A stretch of DNA of 10,512 bases from an uncultured Prevotella sp. (GTDB taxonomy: Bacteria > Bacteroidota > Bacteroidia > Bacteroidales > Bacteroidaceae), in NCBI GenBank assembly GCA_945637645.1, contig CALZDK010000059.1, positions 1-10,512 on the forward strand. The letters are read 5' to 3'. Position numbers and translations under genes: made by a program. The first letter of the stretch is position 1, and each line of letters opens with the position of its first letter. A model generated the notes under the pieces. That model saw only the letters and a list, made by a program, of their open reading frames with translations. It made no database searches and was not told the origin of the DNA. Positions 1-6,438 of this stretch are shown one piece after another.

Positions 1-1256
1 TGTCATACCTATTCTCATCAGAGTCAGTCTCTGAAGGACATCCCGACAAGGTGGCCGACCAAATATCGGACGCCATCCTAGACCAGTTCCTGGCCTACGA
101 CGAAAAGGCACGTGTGGCTTGCGAGACTTTCGTTACCACTGGCCAGGTAGTGATAATGGGCGAAGTGAGCAGCAGGGTATATATCGACCTGCAGACCATT
201 GCCCGCAATACAATAAAACGCATTGGCTACACCAAGGCGGAATATCAGTTCGATGGTAACTCATGCGGCATATTGAGCGCCATTCACGAGCAGAGCGGCG
301 ACATCAACCGTGGCGTGGACCGTGAGGACGAGGACGAACAGGGTGCTGGAGACCAGGGAATGATGTTCGGATATGCCACCAACGAGACAGACAACTACAT
401 GCCTGTATCACTCGACTTGGCACACCTCATAATGTCAACACTCGCTGAAATACGCAAGGAAGGCAAACAGATGACCTACCTGCGTCCGGACTCCAAGAGC
501 CAGGTGACCGTACAATACAGCGATGCGGGCATACCCGAGCGCATAGACACCATTGTGGTATCTACACAGCACGACGAGTTTGACGACGACGCGAAGATGC
601 TTGCGCAAATACGTGAGGACGTTATCAATATTCTCATGCCAAGGGTGAAAGAGAAGATAACCAACGAGAATGTGCTGAGCCTCTTCGGCGACGACATAAA
701 ATACTATGTCAACCCTACAGGCAAGTTCGTGATAGGAGGCCCTCATGGAGACACCGGCCTCACAGGACGCAAAATAATTGTAGATACCTACGGAGGCAAG
801 GGTGCCCACGGAGGTGGAGCGTTCAGCGGCAAGGACTCAAGCAAGGTTGACCGCTCGGCAGCATACGCCGCACGACACATAGCGAAGAACATGGTCGCAG
901 CCGGCGTGGCAGACGAGATGCTGGTACAGATAAGCTATGCCATCGGTGTGGCACGTCCTATGAATATTTATGTAAACACCTACGGACGCAGCAACGTGAA
1001 GATGACCGACAGCGAGATAGCAAGGAAAATCGAGCAGATGTTCGACCTGCGTCCAAAGGCTATAGAGCGATCGTTGAAACTCCGTCAGCCAATGTTCAGC
1101 GAGACGGCGGCATACGGACACATGGGACGAAAGCCCGAGACAATAAAGAAAACCTTCACGAGCCACTACCACGAGACAAAGACAATAGACGTAGAACTTT
1201 TCACGTGGGAGAAGCTGGATTGCGTGGATGCCATAAGGAAAGAGTTTTTCGGATAA
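1..1256 (+). CDS. metK: S-adenosylmethionine synthetase (5' end cut by one base)
   Basis: Methionine adenosyltransferase makes S-adenosylmethionine from ATP and L-methionine in the cytoplasm, releasing phosphate and pyrophosphate. The reading frame is open from the first base. The window starts with TG followed by codons for SYLFSSESVSEGHPDK, so the missing base is very probably the A of the ATG, giving about 418 residues. Visible signatures, numbered from that start, are GHPDK at 13-17 (substrate-binding N-terminal motif), GAGDQG at 115-120, GGPHGDTGLTGRK starting at 246, and the glycine-rich GGGAFSGKD at 271-279 followed by KVDRSAAYAARHIAKN. All three repeated domains of the family appear intact, and the TAA stop is in place. 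The GTG at 51 is internal, because the GHPDK motif lies upstream of it. The gene sits 21 nt before the DUF4271 gene and probably starts the housekeeping cluster; its promoter is outside the window. Confidence 0.97.
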   Translation, partial: SYLFSSESVSEGHPDKVADQISDAILDQFLAYDEKARVACETFVTTGQVVIMGEVSSRVYIDLQTIARNTIKRIGYTKAEYQFDGNSCGILSAIHEQSGDINRGVDREDEDEQGAGDQGMMFGYATNETDNYMPVSLDLAHLIMSTLAEIRKEGKQMTYLRPDSKSQVTVQYSDAGIPERIDTIVVSTQHDEFDDDAKMLAQIREDVINILMPRVKEKITNENVLSLFGDDIKYYVNPTGKFVIGGPHGDTGLTGRKIIVDTYGGKGAHGGGAFSGKDSSKVDRSAAYAARHIAKNMVAAGVADEMLVQISYAIGVARPMNIYVNTYGRSNVKMTDSEIARKIEQMFDLRPKAIERSLKLRQPMFSETAAYGHMGRKPETIKKTFTSHYHETKTIDVELFTWEKLDCVDAIRKEFFG

Positions 1257-1277
1257 GCAGGAAGATAACAAGGAGAA

Positions 1278-2288
1278 ATGCTACAGGATTCCATAACAAC
1301 AGAACAGCAGTTGTCGCCTGAGGCCATAATAGAGAGGCCGGCGAAACCACGACATCCTTACCAAGTGTTGAGGATGCTGCCAAAGGACGCTACACCTGCA
1401 CAGCAAGACTCCGCCATACAGGCTACATTCCAACCGAAACAGATAAGATACAGCTCACGTCCTGACACACTGCATATCCCTGGCCATGGGATAGGAAAGA
1501 GCATACGCGACGTCAGCCTGCCGAAATATTACAAGGAGTCGTTCTTCTCCAAGGACACTCTGCTCCATCCCGAGATAGCGGGAGGAAGGTATGGAGTGGC
1601 TGGCGACCCCATCCCCTATACTGTGAGAAGCGACGATACCATATCGTTGCTTCTCCTTTTCAGTTTCATCATAGTAATGGTGTCGTATGCCAAATCGAAG
1701 CAGTTTTTCATCAGACAGGCAAAAAGCTTTTTCTACGTGAACCATAGGGAGAGCAGCATCAACGAGACTTCAAACGAGATAAGGTTCCAGGTCTTCATGG
1801 TGGTGCTCACATGTCTTTTGTGGGCGCTTCTGCAGTATTTCTATACCATAAACTATATTGGCAGCACCTTCGTGCTTTCCTCACAATATCATCTCATAGC
1901 CATTTTCTTTGCCATGAATGTAGGCTATTTCATGCTTAGGAACATTCTCTACACATGGGTGAACACTGTCATGTTCGGCAAAAAAAAGAATTTACAATGG
2001 TTGAAAGCGTTGCTGTTCATTACCTCTGCCGAGGGAGTGCTGATTTTCCCTGCCGTTTTGTTGCAGTCATACTTCGACTTATCTATAAACACAGTGGCAA
2101 TTTATTCCATTATTGTGGTCGTTTTTGTTAAATTGCTAACATTTTACAAGTCTTATACAATCTTTTTTCGCGAAATACCCTTTTTTTTCCAAATAATTTT
2201 GTACTTTTGTGCCCTCGAAGCAGTGCCGATGGCGACCTTGATAGGCTCATTGGCGATAACAGGTAATTATTTGAAAATAAATTTTTAG
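1278..2288 (+). CDS. DUF4271-type integral membrane protein
   Basis: A 336-residue membrane protein of unknown function. The N-terminal ~115 residues are polar, rich in proline and charged residues and without an obvious signal peptide. About six hydrophobic segments follow, near 121-137, 171-191, 205-225, 241-262, 272-291 and 300-326. The C-terminal LYFCALEAVPMATLIG stretch and the position just before hemD match the DUF4271 family known from Bacteroidota; that assignment is from memory of the family, not from a search. The ATG follows AGGAG at 1271-1275, a recognisable but very close ribosome-binding site. The start lies 21 nt after metK, and the stop is 7 nt before hemD, so it is probably co-transcribed. 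The last ~250 nt are clearly more AT-rich than the N-terminal coding half, partly because of Phe/Ile/Leu membrane codons. No catalytic motif is visible, and I would not infer a function. Confidence 0.85.
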   Translation: MLQDSITTEQQLSPEAIIERPAKPRHPYQVLRMLPKDATPAQQDSAIQATFQPKQIRYSSRPDTLHIPGHGIGKSIRDVSLPKYYKESFFSKDTLLHPEIAGGRYGVAGDPIPYTVRSDDTISLLLLFSFIIVMVSYAKSKQFFIRQAKSFFYVNHRESSINETSNEIRFQVFMVVLTCLLWALLQYFYTINYIGSTFVLSSQYHLIAIFFAMNVGYFMLRNILYTWVNTVMFGKKKNLQWLKALLFITSAEGVLIFPAVLLQSYFDLSINTVAIYSIIVVVFVKLLTFYKSYTIFFREIPFFFQIILYFCALEAVPMATLIGSLAITGNYLKINF

Positions 2289-2295
2289 GACACTG

Positions 2296-3048
2296 ATGAT
2301 TAAAAAGATTTTAGTTTCACAGCCAAAGCCAACCAGTGAGAAATCGCCGTATTTCAACATCGCTGAGAGATTTGATGTGGAGCTTGTTTTTCGTCCTTTC
2401 ATCAAGGTAGAGGGATTAACATCGAAAGAATTTCGCCAGCAGAAGGTCAGCATCGGCGACTACACGGCAATCGTATTCACGTCGCGCCATGCCATAGACC
2501 ATTTCTTCAAGCTGTGTAAGGAACTGCGAGTTAGCATCTCGGAAGACCTGAAATATTTCTGTGTCACCGAGGCCATCTCGCTCTACATACAGAAATATGT
2601 ACCTTACCGCAAGAGGAAAATCTTCTTTGGCTCTACAGGTAAGGTGGCGGACATGCTGCCACAGATGGTAAAGCACAAGAATGAGAAATATCTCGTGCCA
2701 ATGAGCGATGTGCACAACGATGACATCAAGAAGTTGCTCGACTCGAAAAATCTCAAGCACACCGAGTGTGTGATGTATCGAACAGTGAGCAACGACTTCA
2801 CAGAGGAAGAGATTAAGAACTTCGACTACGACATGCTTGTCTTCTTCAGCCCTGTTGGAGTTGATGCCCTTACGAAGAATTTCCCCAATTTCGAGCAGAA
2901 AGACATCGCAATAGCAACATTCGGTCCTGCCACTGCCCGTGCCGTGAAGGATGCGGGGCTGCGTCTCGACCTTGAGGCTCCATCAGAGAAATATCCCTCC
3001 ATGACGGGTGCACTGCAGCACTACCTGCTGGAACACGAGGAGGAATAA
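2296..3048 (+). CDS. hemD: Uroporphyrinogen-III synthase (HemD/HEM4 family)
   Basis: Uroporphyrinogen-III synthase cyclises hydroxymethylbilane and inverts ring D to give uroporphyrinogen III, the branch point for heme, siroheme and cobalamin. The 250-residue length is normal for a single-domain HemD. Family-like features are an N-terminal beta strand (KKILVSQP, 3-10), AIVFTSRHAIDHFF at 58-71, the YRT at 161-163 that matches the conserved tyrosine region, LVFFSPVGVDAL at 181-192, and the C-terminal signature TFGPATARAVKDAGL at 208-222. The middle is divergent, as is usual for this fast-evolving enzyme, so the call rests on the C-terminal signature and the gene's position between DUF4271 and rnpA. 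The start is 7 nt after the previous stop. No other heme, siroheme or cobalamin gene is in the window, so which tetrapyrrole it serves cannot be told. Confidence 0.87.
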   Translation: MIKKILVSQPKPTSEKSPYFNIAERFDVELVFRPFIKVEGLTSKEFRQQKVSIGDYTAIVFTSRHAIDHFFKLCKELRVSISEDLKYFCVTEAISLYIQKYVPYRKRKIFFGSTGKVADMLPQMVKHKNEKYLVPMSDVHNDDIKKLLDSKNLKHTECVMYRTVSNDFTEEEIKNFDYDMLVFFSPVGVDALTKNFPNFEQKDIAIATFGPATARAVKDAGLRLDLEAPSEKYPSMTGALQHYLLEHEEE

Positions 3049-3066
3049 ATACAAAAAAAGACAGAG

Positions 3067-3519
3067 ATGACCGCCACCGGGAAACCGACAATGACATTCG
3101 GCAAGAGCGAACACATCATTAGTCGGAAGACTATAGAAAGACTCTTCGCTGGAGGTAACCGTTCGATGGTAGCTTACCCTATCCGAATGGTCTATATGCC
3201 CGTTGAGTCTGTCGATATGCCGGTTCAAGTGCTGGTCAGCGTCTCAAAACGTCATTTCAAACGGGCGGTGAAACGCAACAGGGTGAAACGACAGATCAGA
3301 GAGGCTTACAGGAAAAACAAGAACAACCTGACGGTTGCAGCTTCGGAAGCTAAAATGGCGTATGCCTTGGGATTCATCTTCATGGCTGACGAACTCTTTC
3401 CTTCTACGGCAATTGACGAGAGCATCTCAAGACTGCTCACACGGCTTAGAGAGAAGATTGTCCACAGGCACCTAAGGGAAACAAAAGAGAAGACTGGAGA
3501 TGAGACAAATGGTCAATAA
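3067..3519 (+). CDS. rnpA: Ribonuclease P protein component
   Basis: RnpA is the small basic protein that binds the catalytic RNase P RNA and helps it remove 5' leaders from precursor tRNAs. The family signature RAVKRNRVKRQIREAYR is at 66-82 and includes the RNR core at 70-72. The N-terminal FGKSEHIISRKTIERLF (11-27) matches the expected first helix region. At 150 residues it is slightly long because of a charged C-terminal tail. The ATG at 3067 is the upstream choice; an in-frame ATG at 3091 would remove eight residues, and no Shine-Dalgarno sequence decides between them. It lies 18 nt after hemD and overlaps yidD by 20 nt in another frame. In many bacteria rnpA sits by rpmH near the origin; here only the rnpA-yidD pairing is kept. 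Confidence 0.96.
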   Translation: MTATGKPTMTFGKSEHIISRKTIERLFAGGNRSMVAYPIRMVYMPVESVDMPVQVLVSVSKRHFKRAVKRNRVKRQIREAYRKNKNNLTVAASEAKMAYALGFIFMADELFPSTAIDESISRLLTRLREKIVHRHLRETKEKTGDETNGQ

Positions 3520-3754
3520 AGTCCTGAAGACTATCTCAAAAGCGTTAGGCTGGCTTCTGCTCTTGCCCATCCTCTTTTATCAAAGAGTCATCACTCCCTT
3601 CACACCTCCCTCTTGTCGCTTCACACCAACATGCTCGGAGTATGCCCGACAGGCAATAATAAAGCATGGTCCACTGAAAGGACTTCTGCTCGCAGTGTGG
3701 AGAATATTGAGATGTAACCCTTGGGGAGGAAGCGGATATGACCCCGTTCCTTAG
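3500..3754 (+). CDS. yidD: Membrane protein insertion efficiency factor YidD
   Basis: YidD is a small, probably peripheral inner-membrane protein that helps the YidC-dependent insertion of membrane proteins. The 84-residue product has the complete family pattern: an amphipathic N-terminus with a hydrophobic stretch (LGWLLLLPILFYQRVITPF, about 16-34), the cysteine motif CRFTPTCSEYA at 39-49, HGPLKG at 56-61, and the C-terminal RCNPWGGSGYDPVP at 71-84, ending exactly at the typical family terminus. The ATG at 3500 lies inside the end of rnpA (20-nt overlap), which suggests translational coupling. An ATG at 3509 is an alternative start and would lose three residues. No yidC is in the window. Confidence 0.96.
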   Translation: MRQMVNKVLKTISKALGWLLLLPILFYQRVITPFTPPSCRFTPTCSEYARQAIIKHGPLKGLLLAVWRILRCNPWGGSGYDPVP

Positions 3755-3803
3755 GAGGTTGAAGATTGAAAATTGAAAATAAATAATGAAATATTAAAGT
3801 TTT
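3755..3803 (+). repeat. Short AT-rich TTGAAAAT-type tandem repeat between yidD and tyrS
   Basis: The gap between yidD and tyrS holds successive near-copies of an 8-nt unit (TTGAAGAT, TTGAAAAT, TTGAAAAT) at about 3760-3783, then A/T-rich sequence up to the tyrS ATG. No terminator hairpin and no clear TTTG/TAnnTTTG promoter pair is visible, so read-through from yidD into tyrS is likely. Runs of this kind occur between genes in other Bacteroidales genomes as I remember them; whether this one is part of a dispersed family needs a genome-wide search. Confidence 0.5.
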
Positions 3804-5099
3804 ATGAAAAACTTTGTTGAAGAACTTAAATGGCGTGGAATGTTGGCTCAAATCATGCCGGGAACAGAAGAACTGCTGCAAAAGGAGATGGTTACCGCAT
3901 ATCTCGGTACCGACCCTACGGCTGACTCTCTCCACATTGGACACCTCTGCGGCATCATGATGTTGCGACACCTGCAGCACTGCGGTCACAAACCTATCAT
4001 TCTCGTTGGCGGTGCCACAGGAATGATTGGCGACCCCTCAGGCAAAAGCCAGGAGAGGAATCTCCTCAACGACGAGACATTGCGCCACAACCAAGAGTGC
4101 ATCAAGAAGCAAGTGGCGAAATTCCTCGACTTTGACACTGATGCGCCTAACAAGGCGGAGATGGTGAACAACTACGACTGGATGAAAGACTTCACTTTCC
4201 TCGACTTCGCCCGTGAGGTGGGAAAACACATCACGGTGAACTATATGATGGCAAAGGAAAGCGTACAGCAGCGCCTTAACGGAACAGCTCGAGACGGTCT
4301 CTCGTTCACGGAATTTACCTATCAGCTGCTTCAGGGATATGACTTCCTCTATCTTTATCAGCACAAGGGCTGTAAGCTGCAGCTTGGCGGAAATGACCAG
4401 TGGGGCAACATGACCACGGGAACGGAACTCATTCGCCGCACCTTGGGCAACGAGGTGGAGACTTTCGCCCTCACATGTCCGCTTATCACTAAGTCCGACG
4501 GCAAGAAATTCGGCAAGACAGAGAGCGGAAACATCTGGCTCGATCCAAAACGCACCACACCTTACAAGTTCTATCAGTTCTGGCTTAATGTCAGCGACGA
4601 GGATGCAGAGCGTTACATAAAGATCTTTACCAGCCTCGACCATGAGACCATCGACGCCCTCATTGAGGAGCACAAGCAGGATCCGGGCAGACGTGTACTG
4701 CAGAAGCGCCTTGCTGAGGAGACCACAGTTCTCGTTCACTCGAAGGAGGCTCTTGACATGGCTGTTGAGGCAAGTAACATCCTCTTTGGAAAATCGACAA
4801 AGGACTCGCTGCTGAAACTTGACGAGCAGACACTTCTCGACATATTCGATGGTGTGCCACATTTTTCTGTGTCAGCCGACCAACTTGGTCAGCCAGCAGT
4901 GGAAATCTTCACCCAGGCAGCTCCAGTGTTTGCAAGTAAGGGCGAGATGCGCAAGCTCGTGCAGGGTGGCGGAGTTTCGCTCAACAAGGAGAAACTCACA
5001 GCCTTCGACCGTGTCATCACTTCAGAGGATTTGATTGACGGAAAATACCTTTTGGTGCAGCGCGGAAAGAAGAATTACTATCTTCTCACCATAAAATAG
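3804..5099 (+). CDS. tyrS: Tyrosyl-tRNA synthetase
   Basis: A class I aminoacyl-tRNA synthetase that activates tyrosine with ATP and charges tRNA-Tyr in the cytoplasm. It has 431 residues, usual for the bacterial TyrRS type. The HIGH signature is at 44-47 in the context GTDPTADSLHIGH, GGNDQWGN is at 195-202, and the KMSKS-equivalent loop is KFGKT at 235-239 (preceded by SDGK). A C-terminal S4-like RNA-binding domain occupies about 366-428, with VQGGGVSLN at 386-394. The ATG at 3804 has no clear Shine-Dalgarno sequence and sits in A/T-rich sequence, normal for this phylum. It lies 49 nt after yidD with no visible terminator between, so it is probably the last protein gene of the cluster. No T-box-like leader is visible, and the gap is too short for one. 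Confidence 0.97.
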   Translation: MKNFVEELKWRGMLAQIMPGTEELLQKEMVTAYLGTDPTADSLHIGHLCGIMMLRHLQHCGHKPIILVGGATGMIGDPSGKSQERNLLNDETLRHNQECIKKQVAKFLDFDTDAPNKAEMVNNYDWMKDFTFLDFAREVGKHITVNYMMAKESVQQRLNGTARDGLSFTEFTYQLLQGYDFLYLYQHKGCKLQLGGNDQWGNMTTGTELIRRTLGNEVETFALTCPLITKSDGKKFGKTESGNIWLDPKRTTPYKFYQFWLNVSDEDAERYIKIFTSLDHETIDALIEEHKQDPGRRVLQKRLAEETTVLVHSKEALDMAVEASNILFGKSTKDSLLKLDEQTLLDIFDGVPHFSVSADQLGQPAVEIFTQAAPVFASKGEMRKLVQGGGVSLNKEKLTAFDRVITSEDLIDGKYLLVQRGKKNYYLLTIK

Positions 5100-5118
5100 A
5101 AAAAATATCGAAAAAAAT

Positions 5119-5150
5119 TTGGTGGTGGAGCAAAAAACCACTACCTTTGC
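5119..5150 (+). promoter_or_regulatory. Bacteroidota-type promoter for tRNA-Gln
   Basis: TTTG at 5119-5122 and TACCTTTG at 5143-5150 are separated by 20 bp. This matches the -33/-7 consensus of Bacteroidales housekeeping promoters. Transcription should begin a few bases after 5150, giving a short leader before the tRNA at 5169. The spacer also forms an imperfect palindrome: GGTGGTGG at 5122-5129 pairs with CCACTACC at 5139-5146 with one G-T. Confidence 0.85.
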
Positions 5151-5168
5151 ACCGAAATTACTGAGGAT

Positions 5169-5239
5169 TGGACCATGGTGTAATGGTAACACTACAGGTT
5201 TTGGTTCTGTCATTATGGGTTCGAGTCCCGTTGGTCCAA
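5169..5239 (+). tRNA. tRNA-Gln (anticodon TTG)
   Basis: A full cloverleaf can be folded by eye. The acceptor stem is TGGACCA (5169-5175) with TGGTCCA (5232-5238), and A5239 is the discriminator base. The D stem is GTGT with ACAC. The anticodon stem is ACAGG with TCTGT around the loop TTTTGGT, which puts TTG at positions 34-36. The T arm is ATGGG, loop TTCGAGT, CCCGT. The T1-A72 first pair is typical of bacterial tRNA-Gln. No 3' CCA is encoded (CTCC follows), so CCA must be added by nucleotidyltransferase. It has its own promoter and a terminator a few bases downstream. Confidence 0.95.
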
Positions 5240-5245
5240 CTCCCC

Positions 5246-5281
5246 AAAAAAGACCCTACGCTTGCCGTAAGGTCTTTTTTT
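5246..5281 (+). terminator. Rho-independent terminator after tRNA-Gln
   Basis: AAAAAAGACC (5246-5255) pairs with GGTCTTTTTT (5271-5280). The stem is extended inward by TAC/GTA across one C-A mismatch, with the loop GCTTGCC and a T run after the G/C part. It ends the tRNA transcript and separates it from the kdu region. Confidence 0.9.
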
Positions 5282-5323
5282 ATATATAAACATGAGTAAT
5301 TCACACTTTTTTAGCCGTTTATT

Positions 5324-5521
5324 ATTTTGTTCTTCACTCAATTTGCACTATCTTTAGATAAGATAGGCTGCATTTCGGAATAAAAAATCAAAAAAGTTCC
5401 TTTTTTATTTTGTTCTTCACTCAATTTGCACTATCTTTAGATAAGATAGGCTGCATTTCGGAATAAAAAATCAAAAAAGTTCCTTTTTTATTTTGTTCTT
5501 CACTCAATTTGCACTATCTTT
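5324..5521 (+). repeat. 83-bp perfect tandem repeat (2.4 copies) upstream of kduI
   Basis: Copy 1 is 5324-5406, copy 2 is 5407-5489, and a third copy matches for 32 bp at 5490-5521 before diverging at 5522. I compared the two full copies base by base and found no difference. Each copy starts with a promoter-like segment: ATTTTGTTC, then 19 bp after the TTTG, TATCTTTA in the full copies or TATCTTTG in the last. The full copies then carry a palindrome, CTATCTT-TAGAT-AAGATAG (5348-5366 and 5431-5449), and an A-run/T-run tract in which GGAA and TTCC can pair just before TTTTTT. The repeat contains no protein gene. Perfect identity suggests recent duplication. Confidence 0.95.
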
Positions 5522-5522
5522 G
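5492..5522 (+). promoter_or_regulatory. Probable kduI-kduD promoter
   Basis: TTTG at 5492-5495 and TATCTTTG at 5515-5522, 19 bp apart, match the Bacteroidales TTTG/TAnnTTTG consensus. The expected start of transcription is just after 5522, leaving a leader of about 30 nt before the kduI ATG at 5557. Two upstream repeats carry the same -33 but end their -7 in TTTA (5349-5356 and 5432-5439), so they are probably weaker or inactive. Confidence 0.85.
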
Positions 5523-5556
5523 CAGACAAAAGCAAATCAATAAACAAACAAGAGTT

Positions 5557-6402
5557 ATGAAAACAAATTATGAAGTGCGTTATGCCGCACACCCACAGGA
5601 TGCAAAAGGCTACGATACAGCACGCATCCGCCGCGATTTCCTCATCGAGAAAGTGTTTGCTGCCGACGAGGTAAATATGGTTTACTCCATGTATGACCGA
5701 ATGGTTGTAGGAGGAGCTATGCCTGTAAAGGAAGAACTGAAACTTGAGGCAATAGACCCACTTAAGGCCGAATATTTCACGACACGCCGTGAGTTAGGCA
5801 TCTTCAATGTCGGAGAGGGCGAAGGTACGGTAAAGGTCGGCGACGAGACATTCACTCTCGCATTTAAAGAGGCACTATACATAGGACGTGGCGACCGCGA
5901 CGTAATCTTCACAAGCAACAATCCCGAGAAGCCGGCGAAGTTCTACTTCAACTCCACAACGGCTCACAAGGAGTACCCATGCAAGAAAGTGACCAAGGCA
6001 GATGCCATAGTGGCACACATGGGCTCGCTCGACATGAGCAACGAGCGTAACATCAACAAGATGCTCGTGTCGCAAGTGTTGCCGACATGCCAGTTGCAGA
6101 TGGGTATGACAGAACTTGCAACGGGAAGTGTATGGAACACCATGCCTGCTCATGTCCACAGCCGCCGCATGGAGGCTTACTTCTATTTTGAGGTGCCAGA
6201 GGATCAGGCTGTATGCCACTTCATGGGCGAAGTGGAGGAGACACGCCACATCTGGATGAAGGGCGACCAGGCAGTGCTATCACCAGAATGGAGCATCCAC
6301 TCTGCCGCCGCCACCCACAACTACACCTTTATCTGGGGTATGGGAGGTGAGAATCTCGACTACGGCGACCAGGACTTCTCTAAGATAACAGACCTGAAAT
6401 AA
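5557..6402 (+). CDS. kduI: 5-dehydro-4-deoxy-D-glucuronate isomerase (KduI)
   Basis: KduI isomerises 5-keto-4-deoxyuronate, formed from unsaturated uronates released by pectin, alginate-like or glycosaminoglycan lyases, to 2,5-diketo-3-deoxygluconate, the substrate of KduD. The product has 281 residues, the usual family length, in a cupin fold. The metal ligands are visible: H199 and H201 in PAHVHSRR, E206 in MEAYFYF, and H248 in WSIHSAAA; the known E. coli zinc ligands are H196, H198, E203 and H245, a constant offset of three. GDRDVIF and KFYFNSTTAH at 112-137 also match the family. I chose the ATG at 5557: the in-frame TTG at 5509 lies inside the promoter and would add 16 residues with no family counterpart. 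kduD follows after 36 nt. No lyase, unsaturated glucuronyl hydrolase, kdgK or kdgA is in the window, so those steps must be encoded elsewhere. Confidence 0.96.
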   Translation: MKTNYEVRYAAHPQDAKGYDTARIRRDFLIEKVFAADEVNMVYSMYDRMVVGGAMPVKEELKLEAIDPLKAEYFTTRRELGIFNVGEGEGTVKVGDETFTLAFKEALYIGRGDRDVIFTSNNPEKPAKFYFNSTTAHKEYPCKKVTKADAIVAHMGSLDMSNERNINKMLVSQVLPTCQLQMGMTELATGSVWNTMPAHVHSRRMEAYFYFEVPEDQAVCHFMGEVEETRHIWMKGDQAVLSPEWSIHSAAATHNYTFIWGMGGENLDYGDQDFSKITDLK

Positions 6403-6438
6403 TAGAGTTGATAACATAACAATCAAATTAATATCATC

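Noticed and set aside
51..53. GTG as the start of metK
   Set aside because: The conserved YLFSSESVSEGHPDK segment is encoded upstream in the same frame, so the true start is one base before the window.
4038..4862. 274-residue open frame on the minus strand
   Set aside because: It lies entirely opposite tyrS, which has all family motifs; it has no recognisable domain and is a shadow of the codon bias of tyrS.
5324..5521. Possible CRISPR array or mobile element ends
   Set aside because: The 83-bp units are directly adjacent with no variable spacers, there is no cas gene, and no transposase or target duplication is visible. It is a tandem duplication.
5509..5556. Upstream TTG start for kduI
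   Set aside because: It lies within the promoter spacer and -7 region, and KduI proteins begin near the ATG at 5557.
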